A DNA stretch of 9,701 nucleotides, taken from contig JAIYEC010000047.1 in the NCBI GenBank assembly GCA_027487145.1, positions 1-9,701 on the forward strand. The letters run 5' to 3'. Positions within the stretch are counted from its first letter, which is position 1. Each line of letters opens with the position of its first letter. The notes under the pieces are model-generated. The model made no database searches and had not been told where the DNA came from. It saw only the letters and a list, made by a program, of their open reading frames with translations. The position numbers and the translations under genes are program-made. Positions 1-6,525 of this stretch are shown piece after piece. This DNA comes from a bacterium (GTDB lineage Bacteria > Patescibacteriota > Minisyncoccia > Phycocordibacterales > UBA918).

Positions 1-2
1 CA

Positions 3-1295
3 GAGTCGCAATGGGAAGAGTTACTCTTCTTGAAATCGCTGGGGCTACCAACTGATGTACATACCACACTCTGTAAGACAGTTGGTGATATTCAGGCGTT
101 TTATGATTCATGGAAAGAGAGGCGAGACACACTTGTTCATGGTATTGATGGGGTCGTCATAAAAGTAAATGAGGTCTCGTTACAGAAAGTGCTTGGTTAT
201 ACAGCCAAAGCGCCGCGCTTTGGAGTGGCGTACAAGTTTCCAGCGGTTGAGGCGACCACTGTGGTAGAAGATATTCAGTTACAAGTTGGCCGGACGGGAG
301 TTATTACACCAGTAGCGCATTTACGTCCGGTTCGTATTGATGGCTCAACTGTCTCACGGGCAACCTTACATAATGAAGATAATATTGCGCGACTTGATGT
401 CCGGGTTGGCGATACAATTGTTTTACGAAAAGCTGGTGATATCATCCCCGAAATTGTATCGGTGATTCAAACGCTTCGCCCTACTAAAACTAAACCGTAC
501 AGATTCCCAGCTACAGTAGCTGAGTGTGGTGGAGATGGTTCAATTGAGCGAATTCCTGGGGAAGCTGCGTATCGTTGTGTGTCACTCGATTCAGGAGTAC
601 TACATCGTCAACGACTTTATTACTTTGTGGGTAAGACGGCTATGAATATCGATGGGGTAGGCCCGAAGATAATTGACGCATTTTTAGATAATGGATTGAT
701 TTCTTCCCATGCCGATTTATTTACACTTACTGTCGGTGACATTAAAGATTTACCTGGATTTAAAGATAAATCAGCTGAGAATATTATTTCGGCAATTAAT
801 GAAGCTCGTGTCGTGCCATTACACCGTTTCTTGGTCGGACTTTCAATTGACGGCGTGGGGGAAGAGACGGCTCGGTTACTAGCCGACAGGTTCGGAACTG
901 TAGACGCCCTGCGTGCTGCTACTATTTCTGATATTGCTTCATTGTATGGGGTTGGTGAGGTGGTTGCAGAGTCTGTTATAGATTGGTTTAAAAAGGCGCA
1001 ACACCAACACCTGGTAGACGAACTACTGCGACACATAACGCTAACGGTAGAGAAAACCGTCTCAGCAAGCTTGGAAGGTAAGACGTTTGTACTGACAGGG
1101 ACACTAAATCGTTACTCTCGTGACGAAGCGAAAGAAGAGATTCAAAAACGCGGTGGAAAAGTGACCGGGACTGTTTCAAAGAAAACCGATTATGTTGTTG
1201 TTGGTGCTGAACCAGGGAGTAAGGCTCGTGATGCTGCAACGTTGGGAGTCCCCGTACTTGATGAGACAGCGTTTGTCGCCCTCATGGAAAAGTAG
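3..1295 (+). CDS. ligA: NAD-dependent DNA ligase LigA, 3' part (5' end outside window)
   Basis: LigA seals nicks in DNA using NAD+ as AMP donor, during replication and repair in the cytoplasm. The reading frame is open from base 3, so the gene is cut by the window edge; about 430 residues are visible of a family length near 660-680. The N-terminal NAD+-binding part and the adenylated lysine (KxDG) are missing. Visible in order: nucleotidyltransferase motif DGVVIKVN (147-170), the KFP motif (234-242), the OB fold (about 260-470), a zinc-finger region (about 513-600), helix-hairpin-helix repeats (about 740-990, with LPGF and GVGEETA) and a C-terminal BRCT domain (1071-1290, with GKTFVLTGTL). 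Of the four zinc cysteines only the second (525-527) and third (576-578) remain; the first and fourth positions hold other residues. I recall the same RCVS-type replacement in other Patescibacteria LigA proteins. The TTG at 30 is internal, not the start. The family assignment is certain. Confidence 0.97.
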   Translation, partial: ESQWEELLFLKSLGLPTDVHTTLCKTVGDIQAFYDSWKERRDTLVHGIDGVVIKVNEVSLQKVLGYTAKAPRFGVAYKFPAVEATTVVEDIQLQVGRTGVITPVAHLRPVRIDGSTVSRATLHNEDNIARLDVRVGDTIVLRKAGDIIPEIVSVIQTLRPTKTKPYRFPATVAECGGDGSIERIPGEAAYRCVSLDSGVLHRQRLYYFVGKTAMNIDGVGPKIIDAFLDNGLISSHADLFTLTVGDIKDLPGFKDKSAENIISAINEARVVPLHRFLVGLSIDGVGEETARLLADRFGTVDALRAATISDIASLYGVGEVVAESVIDWFKKAQHQHLVDELLRHITLTVEKTVSASLEGKTFVLTGTLNRYSRDEAKEEIQKRGGKVTGTVSKKTDYVVVGAEPGSKARDAATLGVPVLDETAFVALMEK

Positions 1296-1313
1296 CTCCA
1301 ACAGTGCTATCAT
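1284..1313 (+). promoter_or_regulatory. possible promoter of gatCA with near-leaderless start
   Basis: An extended -10 element, TGCTATCAT (1305-1313), lies in the 27-base gap between ligA and gatC. TGGAAA (1285-1290, 4 of 6 consensus bases) sits 17 bases upstream as a weak -35. Transcription would start near 1320, about three bases before the gatC ATG, giving an essentially leaderless mRNA. This fits the lack of any Shine-Dalgarno sequence here. The motif match is seen; promoter activity is inferred. Confidence 0.4.
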
Positions 1314-1322
1314 GCCCTCATT

Positions 1323-1619
1323 ATGAATCGGGAAGATATTTCGCACCTAGCCACTCTCTCCAGAATTGCGCTAACAGAAGAAGAACTTAATAAACTTGAA
1401 GGTGAACTTTCCTCAATTGTGTCTTACGTCGCAGTTATTTCTGATATAGCAGCAGATACCGCGGGGAGTACGCCTGAAGTTGGTCCACTTCATAATGTAT
1501 TTCGTCCTGATGTGGTGACTAATACCGTTGGTGAGCACACAAAAGCTCTTTTAGCAGAAATGCCACAAACAGAAGGAGCTTTTCTTAAAGTTAAAAAAAT
1601 TCTAGGAGACACCCAATAG
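1323..1619 (+). CDS. gatC: Aspartyl/glutamyl-tRNA amidotransferase subunit C (GatC)
   Basis: GatC is the small subunit of the GatCAB complex, which converts Glu-tRNA(Gln) and/or Asp-tRNA(Asn) to the correctly charged Gln/Asn forms in bacteria lacking the cognate synthetases. The 98-residue length is typical. The N-terminus shows the family pattern (EDISHLATLSRIALTEEE), followed by the ELSSIVSYV helix and the conserved late region around PLHNVFRPDVV; GatC wraps around GatA as a stabilising belt. The ATG at 1323 aligns with the usual family start. It is preceded by a -10-like element and no Shine-Dalgarno sequence. The stop is one base before the gatA start (TAG-T-ATG), so the two are surely co-translated. 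Confidence 0.95.
   Translation: MNREDISHLATLSRIALTEEELNKLEGELSSIVSYVAVISDIAADTAGSTPEVGPLHNVFRPDVVTNTVGEHTKALLAEMPQTEGAFLKVKKILGDTQ
1604..1608 (+). promoter_or_regulatory. Shine-Dalgarno-like site for gatA
   Basis: AGGAG lies inside the end of gatC, 12 bases before the gatA ATG at 1621. The spacing is longer than usual. It is the clearest Shine-Dalgarno-like motif in the AT-rich part of the window, where most other starts have none. It may act together with stop-start coupling at TAGTATG. Confidence 0.4.
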
Positions 1620-1620
1620 T

Positions 1621-3033
1621 ATGAAGACAATTTCCGAACTCAAAGCAGCTTTCTTGAGTGGCTCATATACTCCAGTGCAAGCTGTAGAAGAATCACTAGC
1701 AGTTATTGCAAATCAAAACGGTACAATCAACGCGTTTCTTGCGGTATACGAAGACGCTAAAGATGCAGCCGCGGAAGCTACGAAGAAATATGCTGATGGT
1801 GGCGAACTCCCACCGCTCTTAGGGATTCCGTTTGCGATTAAGAATAATATTCTCATTAAAGGGAAGCGAGCTACTGCTTCATCAAAGATGCTAGAGAATT
1901 ACACAGCGACCTACGATGCAACAATCATTACCCGATTGCGAGATGCTGGAGCTATCTTTATTGGTAGTACTAATATGGATGAATTTGCGATGGGTGGATC
2001 AACTGAAAACTCTGCGTTTGGTGTAACTAAAAATCCACTTGATATCACCCGAGTACCTGGCGGTTCATCAGGTGGATCAGCGGCAGCCGTGGCGATGGGA
2101 GCGGTCCCAGTTGCGATTGGTACAGACACCGGAGGGTCAATCAGACAGCCAGCGAGTTACTGTGGTCTCGTTGGATACAAGCCTACGTACGGTGCTGTCT
2201 CACGGTATGGACTGATCGCGATGGGGTCTTCACTAGATCAGGCTGGTCCAATGACAAATTCAGTAGCTGATGCGGAGCTCGTATATACGATTATGGCAGG
2301 AGTTGATGTTCATGATGCGACAACGATTCGGCCAGATACCTATCCAGCAGTTTTGCCAAAAGAAACCTACACCTTTGGCGTGCCTCGAGACTTTATGAAG
2401 AGTGGGGTTGATGCGGATGTTCTTGATACCTTCGAAGCCCACCTTCGCGACTTGGAAGCAGCCGGACACACTGTTGTTGATATTGAGCTACCTCTGTTTG
2501 AGAAGGGTCTTGCAGCATACTACATTGTGATGCCAGCTGAGGTGTCATCTAATTTGGCCCGCTTTGACGGAATCCGATACGGCTATTCTGCTGAAGGAAA
2601 AAATTTACTTGAAGTCTACGAACAGTCACGAGCACAAGGGTTTGGCGCTGAGGTAAAAAGACGTATCTTACTTGGAACCCACGTCCTGTCTTCAGGATAT
2701 TATGATGCCTATTATGGCAAAGCAGAATTAGCTCGAAAAAAGATGCGAGAAGAATTAGACGAAGTTTTTAAAACCGTTGATATCATTCTGACTCCAACCG
2801 CCCCGACACCAGCCTTTAAGATTGGTGAACAAGAGGATCCACTTTCTATGTACAGCCAGGACATCTTTACTGTTCCGGTTAATCTCACTGGTGTACCAGC
2901 ACTCACCATCCCGGCAGGATATGTTGAACGAGAGGGAGTTTCACTTCCAGTTGGGGTACAATATATAGCACCACTTGGTGGTGATGCTCGTCTGTTCCAC
3001 ATCGGTAAGAAAATCTACGACGAGCGCTTATAA
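1621..3033 (+). CDS. gatA: Aspartyl/glutamyl-tRNA amidotransferase subunit A (GatA)
   Basis: GatA is the glutaminase subunit of GatCAB: it releases ammonia from glutamine, which is channelled to GatB to amidate the mischarged tRNA. At 470 residues it is about full length for the family. The amidase-signature catalytic triad is complete: Lys74 (in FAIKNN), cis-Ser149 (in PGGSSGGS) and nucleophile Ser173 (in GTDTGGSIRQPA). The spacings of 75 and 24 residues match the characterised GatA enzymes. The late LTPTAPTPAF and NLTGVPALTIPAG segments are also typical. gatC ends one base upstream; the following membrane protein starts eight bases downstream. GatB, needed for activity, is not in the window and must be encoded elsewhere. 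Confidence 0.97.
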   Translation: MKTISELKAAFLSGSYTPVQAVEESLAVIANQNGTINAFLAVYEDAKDAAAEATKKYADGGELPPLLGIPFAIKNNILIKGKRATASSKMLENYTATYDATIITRLRDAGAIFIGSTNMDEFAMGGSTENSAFGVTKNPLDITRVPGGSSGGSAAAVAMGAVPVAIGTDTGGSIRQPASYCGLVGYKPTYGAVSRYGLIAMGSSLDQAGPMTNSVADAELVYTIMAGVDVHDATTIRPDTYPAVLPKETYTFGVPRDFMKSGVDADVLDTFEAHLRDLEAAGHTVVDIELPLFEKGLAAYYIVMPAEVSSNLARFDGIRYGYSAEGKNLLEVYEQSRAQGFGAEVKRRILLGTHVLSSGYYDAYYGKAELARKKMREELDEVFKTVDIILTPTAPTPAFKIGEQEDPLSMYSQDIFTVPVNLTGVPALTIPAGYVEREGVSLPVGVQYIAPLGGDARLFHIGKKIYDERL

Positions 3034-3041
3034 AAGCTCTC

Positions 3042-3680
3042 ATGGACCCAATCCAAATAGAACCAGTATCAGTTGCTGTTAAGGCAACCACGACCGTTCC
3101 AGCACCGCCAGGCGTGGATATCTTTTCTCTTATCTGGAGTATTGTGGGAAATAGCGAAGGGGCGGCTGGGCTATTAAACCCTAGTGGATTCCTCGGGGTC
3201 CTTGATATTATATGGACAATTTTTGCGTTTCTAGCCTTTATTGTGTCTGGAATCATGCTCGCTCTCTATGCGTTTGCATCAACCAAACGCTGGGAGTATT
3301 ACGCCAAAGGTGATCAAGAGCTTCGCGATGAAGAGGCGCTCTATGACGAGTTATACCGCGGGGTTCGAAAATCAAATCGACTTGATGATGTGTTAACTCA
3401 TATCTCTTCAGCTAATCCAAATGATTGGAAACTAGCAATCATTGAGGCTGACATCATTCTCGATGAAGCTCTCAAACAATATGGATATGCGGGAAATTCT
3501 CTCGGTGAACGTCTCAAAAGTATTTCAACATCACAACTCTCTACACTTAATGAAGCCTGGGAAGCGCACAAGGTTCGAAACCGAATTGCGCACGAAGGAG
3601 CAGATTTTGTGCTCACGAGACGAATTGCCGATGAGACCATCGACCGTTACCGTCGAGTCTTCAATGAGCTTGGTGTGTAG
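3042..3680 (+). CDS. Membrane-anchored protein with HEPN-like C-terminal domain, function unknown
   Basis: A 212-residue protein of no function I can name. After a polar, Pro/Thr-rich N-terminus there is a short hydrophobic segment (about 26-36) and a clear transmembrane helix (about 53-80, DIIWTIFAFLAFIVSGIML). A charged linker follows (82-115), then a helical cytoplasmic domain (about 125-212). That domain contains an R-N-R-I-A-H motif: Arg179-x4-His184, the R-x4-6-H signature of HEPN domains, which include many RNases and nucleotide-binding helical proteins. The surrounding pattern (WKLAIIEADIILDEALK, then a helix ending in VRNRIAHEG) resembles HEPN-type two-helix packing. It starts eight bases after gatA and probably shares its transcript. 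I infer a membrane-tethered HEPN-fold protein; RNase activity is not established. Confidence 0.85.
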   Translation: MDPIQIEPVSVAVKATTTVPAPPGVDIFSLIWSIVGNSEGAAGLLNPSGFLGVLDIIWTIFAFLAFIVSGIMLALYAFASTKRWEYYAKGDQELRDEEALYDELYRGVRKSNRLDDVLTHISSANPNDWKLAIIEADIILDEALKQYGYAGNSLGERLKSISTSQLSTLNEAWEAHKVRNRIAHEGADFVLTRRIADETIDRYRRVFNELGV

Positions 3681-3682
3681 CG

Positions 3683-3711
3683 TTGCCAAATAGTGTTTTT
3701 ACGTGTATATT
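3683..3711 (+). promoter_or_regulatory. sigma70-type promoter for the initiator tRNA
   Basis: TTGCCA (3683-3688, 5 of 6 consensus bases), a spacer of exactly 17 bases and TATATT (3706-3711, 5 of 6) follow immediately after the stop codon at 3680. A start near 3718 would give a leader of about 90 bases before the tRNA, removed by RNase P. The leader contains two small hairpins (3717-3732, AACTGA/TCAGTT; 3745-3757, TACAG/CTGTA). The next feature downstream is the tRNA. Confidence 0.6.
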
Positions 3712-3810
3712 TCACCAACTGATTTTTCAGTTCAGGTATAAGTGTACAGACCCTGTAAGGATGAGGAGAGTTTACTCTTTCGTCACAACAAAAGTAAAAA
3801 ATAAATATAT

Positions 3811-3881
3811 AGCGGGGTAGAGGAGAGGTACCTCGGGAGGCTCATAACCTCCAGACCCCGGTTCGATTCCGGGCCCCGCAA
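3811..3881 (+). tRNA. tRNA-Met (CAT), initiator type
   Basis: A full cloverleaf folds: acceptor AGCGGGG/CCCCGCA (3811-3817 with 3874-3880), D arm GAGG/CCTC with loop AGAGGTA, anticodon stem GGAGG/CCTCC with loop CTCATAA (anticodon CAT at 3843-3845), a four-base variable loop and T arm CCCGG/CCGGG with loop TTCGATT. Three features mark it as the initiator: positions 1 and 72 do not pair (A-A; C-A in E. coli), the D stem has A11-U24 rather than the elongator Y11-R24, and the anticodon loop equals that of E. coli tRNA-fMet. Oddly, the initiator's three G-C pairs in the anticodon stem are reduced to two, because pair 29-41 is A-U. The discriminator is A3881; CCA is not encoded (CAA follows), so the CCA-adding enzyme is needed. 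Confidence 0.93.
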
Positions 3882-3889
3882 CAAGAACG

Positions 3890-3910
3890 GACTCTTCCAT
3901 TGGAAAAGTC
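3890..3910 (+). other. hairpin in the tRNA 3' trailer
   Basis: GACTCTTCC (3890-3898) pairs with GGAAAAGTC (3902-3910), apart from one C-A mismatch, around a three-base loop. It lies directly behind the tRNA and before the terminator, so it may guide 3' end processing. No T tract follows. Confidence 0.35.
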
Positions 3911-3932
3911 GAAAAGAAGCTGAATAAATAAG

Positions 3933-3963
3933 ACAAAAAGGCGGTTCCAAACCGCCTTTTTGT
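3933..3963 (+). terminator. Rho-independent terminator after the tRNA
   Basis: The arms AAAAAGGCGGTT (3935-3946) and AACCGCCTTTTT (3950-3961) pair perfectly across loop CCA, with two further pairs outside. The 3' arm supplies the T run. The symmetrical A/T ends mean it could also stop transcription coming from the right. Confidence 0.92.
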
Positions 3964-4037
3964 TCAATACTCTCGCTCGTTATCAGGAGACATACTTTTT
4001 GTATCTCTGAGTACACACCAGACGATGTTTTATCTCT

Positions 4038-4066
4038 TTGACTAAAGTTGTAATTAGACGTATTGT
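4038..4066 (+). promoter_or_regulatory. probable promoter of the secreted-protein pair
   Basis: TTGACT (4038-4043, 5 of 6 consensus bases), a 17-base spacer and TATTGT (4061-4066, 4 of 6) lie upstream of the ATG at 4099, predicting a leader of about 26 bases. A second reading, TTGTGT (4063-4068) with TAAATA (4085-4090), would give an almost leaderless transcript. No Shine-Dalgarno sequence precedes the start. Confidence 0.45.
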
Positions 4067-4098
4067 GTTTTTAACATAGTGAACTAAATAAATGTATT

Positions 4099-5739
4099 AT
4101 GAAAACTATCTTACAGCGCACCGCACAATTATTCGCTTTTTTATTGATTGTTGGAGGTTTCACTACAACTGCTAATGCACAAGTAGCTGTTTCTCAGTCA
4201 GTTGATCTAGCTCCTGGTTGGAATATCATTTCAACACCAATGATACTTACGTCACACACGTTCTCTGTAGCAGAAACGTCAGAGAACTTTGATATCTATC
4301 TACTAGACCCTTCAAAACCAAGTGGGTGGGCAACGATGGCCGACTTAGGACAGACTGAGTTCATGCCTTTGTATGGCTACTTCATCAACAATAAGACTGA
4401 TGAGGACCAGACACTCACGTTTAATTATGATACTTCAGTTGAGCCAAACCATAAATTGTTTGAACGGACATTCACCACTGAAGGCTGGTATTCAATTGGT
4501 GTAGCGAATGCTTCGTATGCAAAAAAACAAAGTGCAGATCGTGAAGATACAGATAATCCGAGTAGTATTCTAAGTTTACTTGAAGGTAAATACGATACAG
4601 TGATTGACTTTACTGATGATGTGTACGATGTAGATAGAAAAAGTGTTGCACTTAGTGACCCTTGGAAAGCGGTTGTTCCTAGCGATATCGACAAGCTTAA
4701 TGACTTTCGAGATACAAAGGGCTATGTTGTGTACATCAAACAGAGTGATGCTCGTTACAATGGATTTCAAAATAACGCCGTGCCGGAAGCAACTGTTCCA
4801 GAAGAATTACACTTTTCTTTGAATGCTAATAACCCAGAAGCAACTACAGTTATTGTCGATGAAGATGATATTACAGGAGCGACTGTCTTAGAGTACACTA
4901 TTAGTGCACAAGGGGGTGACATTGAACTGGATGACCTTTGGGTAAATCTTCAGACAGAAACAGCAAATCTTGAAGACGTGATAAGTGACGTCTTTATCTA
5001 TATTGACGATGTAGCGTTTAATTCTGAATCAACCGTAACTACGAGTACATCAGTAGACTTTCAATTTGATGTTGCGGGTGATGTAGTGGTCTACGAAGGT
5101 GAATCTGTAAATGTTGAAGTGGTCGTACAATTCAATCAACAGGCTGGTAATTACGCTTCATATGGAGAGACTATTCAGGCACAAGTAACTGAGGAATTGG
5201 TTAAAAACACCGTTGCATACGGTATTGACGAACAACTAAGTTCAGAATACTTAATAGGTGACGCGGTTGGGAACATTCACAGTTTGTTGTCTGGAGGAAT
5301 CGTTATTCCTGCTGATGGTGTGAGTACTCAAAGTGATACATTAGGTCAAAACGACACAATAGGTGAGTTCACTATTGAATTTGAGGTGACTGCAGTGGAA
5401 GATGATTATTACATCAAGGAATTCGCTTCAACAACTGCTTCAGGTTCAACTGGAGGTGTAAAATTCGCTGTTGAACCAGCTGCTGCTGGTACTGTAACTG
5501 CAGTACTTGAATCAACTGGTGATCAAGATACTCCTGGAGTATTCACAGTAGAAGAAGGAGAAACAGAAACATTTACTTTGACAGTAACATACGACCCGAC
5601 TTCTGCTGGTGCTCATCGAGCAACTCTTGCAGAGGTGTGGTATTCAGCAGTTAATAATGGCATTACTGGCGCAAAGGTATACCTACCAACTCCAAGCCAA
5701 GACTTCCGAACAGCCTCTAAAGCTATTAATGCTGACTAA
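4099..5739 (+). CDS. Secreted multi-domain surface protein, S-layer-like candidate
   Basis: A 546-residue exported protein. The N-terminus is a Sec signal peptide: basic MKTILQR, hydrophobic LFAFLLIVGG, then TTANA with likely cleavage after residue 27 before QVAVSQ. The first mature domain (about 30-225) holds LAPGWNIISTPMIL, GWATMADLG and the MPLYGYFINN turn. A beta-rich middle domain follows (about 230-390, strands such as ATVLEYTISAQGGDIEL and EGESVNVEVVVQF), then a second beta-rich domain (about 392-540, SLLSGGIVIPADG, EGETETFTLTV). The protein is rich in Asp, Glu and Thr and poor in Cys, as surface-layer proteins are. No LPXTG, lipobox or C-terminal membrane helix is seen. I recall similar GWNIIS-containing exported proteins in Parcubacteria. 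A structural cell-surface role is inferred, with no enzymatic motif seen. The next exported gene begins after one base. Confidence 0.85.
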   Translation: MKTILQRTAQLFAFLLIVGGFTTTANAQVAVSQSVDLAPGWNIISTPMILTSHTFSVAETSENFDIYLLDPSKPSGWATMADLGQTEFMPLYGYFINNKTDEDQTLTFNYDTSVEPNHKLFERTFTTEGWYSIGVANASYAKKQSADREDTDNPSSILSLLEGKYDTVIDFTDDVYDVDRKSVALSDPWKAVVPSDIDKLNDFRDTKGYVVYIKQSDARYNGFQNNAVPEATVPEELHFSLNANNPEATTVIVDEDDITGATVLEYTISAQGGDIELDDLWVNLQTETANLEDVISDVFIYIDDVAFNSESTVTTSTSVDFQFDVAGDVVVYEGESVNVEVVVQFNQQAGNYASYGETIQAQVTEELVKNTVAYGIDEQLSSEYLIGDAVGNIHSLLSGGIVIPADGVSTQSDTLGQNDTIGEFTIEFEVTAVEDDYYIKEFASTTASGSTGGVKFAVEPAAAGTVTAVLESTGDQDTPGVFTVEEGETETFTLTVTYDPTSAGAHRATLAEVWYSAVNNGITGAKVYLPTPSQDFRTASKAINAD

Positions 5740-5740
5740 T

Positions 5741-6337
5741 ATGAAAACACTAATTATAGCTACATTATTACTGATCCCAGCACTTACTTTTGCAAGTGTC
5801 CCTGACTTTCCGATGGCGTTTTGGGGTACAGCAACAGTTGATGGAATACCCGCACCTACAGGAGCGATTGTTCGAGTCTATCACGGGACGGTCAAAGTTG
5901 GAGAAGCTACCGTCCGAAGCGGTGGTGTTTATGGCTATACTGAACCTACAAAACAAAAGCTTGTTGTAGGTGAGGCCACAGGTGTACTCACATTTTCTAT
6001 TCAGTCCGCCGCTATCAACGGGGGTGCTGAAACACAAGGTCTCACATCAGTTACTCACCCTAGCTTTGTGTCTGGAGAGACAGTTAACAAGAATCTTGCT
6101 TTTACAACACGGGCTGTTGTTGCTCCGCCTGCAAGTAGTAGTGGGGGAGGAGGAGGCGGTGGTGGAGGAAAAGGTAAATCAAAAGCAAAAGTAACACCGA
6201 ACGAACTTGTCTTAGGCTCTGCAACCTCAACTTTATCAGAAGCAGACCGAAATATTGCTTTACAGAAACAAATAATAAGCCTACTTTCGCAATTGATTTC
6301 TCTACTACAGAAGAAGATTGCACTGCAAGGAATGTAG
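5741..6337 (+). CDS. Secreted protein: Ig/regulatory-like domain, poly-Gly linker, leucine-rich C-terminal helix
   Basis: A 198-residue exported protein. The ATG at 5741 is chosen because it opens a clear signal peptide (MKTLIIATLLLIPALTFA, cleavage near residue 18-19); the frame stays open upstream into the preceding gene but encodes no signal there. A beta-sandwich-like domain (about 22-122) has the pattern FWGTATVDGIPAPTGAIV...GGVYGY, as in carboxypeptidase-regulatory-like or Ig-like domains of surface proteins. Then come a Pro/Ser stretch, nine consecutive glycines (135-143), a Lys-rich patch and an amphipathic helix (about 170-195, QKQIISLLSQLISLLQKKI). I recall this tail layout, poly-Gly then repeated LL helices, as common in Parcubacteria exported proteins. 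It may mediate self-association or wall contact. It follows the S-layer-like gene by one base (TAA-T-ATG) and is likely translationally coupled. Confidence 0.88.
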   Translation: MKTLIIATLLLIPALTFASVPDFPMAFWGTATVDGIPAPTGAIVRVYHGTVKVGEATVRSGGVYGYTEPTKQKLVVGEATGVLTFSIQSAAINGGAETQGLTSVTHPSFVSGETVNKNLAFTTRAVVAPPASSSGGGGGGGGGKGKSKAKVTPNELVLGSATSTLSEADRNIALQKQIISLLSQLISLLQKKIALQGM

Positions 6338-6347
6338 GACGTAGAAG

Positions 6348-6377
6348 CAAAATACCGCTTTAAATGAGCGGTTTTTG
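6348..6377 (+). terminator. Rho-independent terminator after the secreted-protein pair
   Basis: ACCGCT (6354-6359) pairs with AGCGGT (6367-6372) around a seven-base loop. CAAAA upstream pairs with TTTTG (6373-6377) across a bulged T, which gives the T run. Outer GGAC (6337-6340) and GTCC (6379-6382) could extend it. It lies 10 bases behind the stop codon. Confidence 0.8.
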
Positions 6378-6387
6378 TGTCCTGACA

Positions 6388-6460
6388 ACACCTCAAGCTC
6401 ATCAGTAGAAGAGGTTATATTTTGCTATGTAGACCCTTGAGGTGCGCCTGTTTGAGGTGT
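6388..6460. repeat. TTGAGGTG repeats: one inverted and two direct copies
   Basis: CACCTCAAG (6389-6397) is the exact inverse of CTTGAGGTG (6436-6444). ACACCTCAA (6388-6396) is the exact inverse of TTGAGGTGT (6452-6460). The two right-hand copies are direct repeats, 15 bases apart start to start. All three lie just upstream of the TTGACA box of the three-gene cassette, where an operator would be expected. As RNA, the left copy could pair with either right copy, giving alternative hairpins. The repeats are seen; a regulatory role is inferred. Confidence 0.6.
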
Positions 6461-6477
6461 GTGTGGTAAATATTTAA

Positions 6478-6503
6478 TTGACAAAGGGTCTTTTGGGTAT
6501 AAA
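6478..6503 (+). promoter_or_regulatory. possible promoter of the three-gene cassette
   Basis: A perfect TTGACA (6478-6483) is followed by TATAAA (6498-6503, 5 of 6 consensus bases), but the spacer is only 14 bases, which normally needs an activator or weakens the promoter. An alternative -10, TAATAA (6512-6517), would give a nearly leaderless start at the ATG at 6526 but has no good -35. No Shine-Dalgarno sequence precedes the gene. Confidence 0.4.
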
Positions 6504-6525
6504 GTTTGTTCTAATAACTTAAAAT

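Noticed and set aside
620..1239. Minus-strand open frames opposite ligA
   Set aside because: They lie wholly inside the confidently identified ligA coding region, have low-complexity Ser/Cys-rich translations and no start signals.
3717..3732. AACTGA-TTTT-TCAGTT hairpin as a terminator of the gatCA operon
   Set aside because: The stem is only six AT-leaning pairs and no T tract follows. It also lies downstream of the promoter, inside the tRNA leader.
3783..4016. Minus-strand open frame of 77 codons crossing the tRNA and terminator
   Set aside because: It reads the antisense of the tRNA (producing a peptide with RGPESNRGLEVMSLPRYLSSTP, a familiar artefact) and runs through a strong terminator hairpin. 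It is not a gene.
5609..5740. Upstream extension of the second secreted protein into the preceding gene
   Set aside because: The extension overlaps the end of the S-layer-like gene and would bury the signal peptide. The ATG at 5741 puts the signal peptide at the N-terminus.
6388..6460. CRISPR array or replication iterons
   Set aside because: There are only three 8-9 base copies, one inverted, with irregular spacing and no cas or rep gene nearby.
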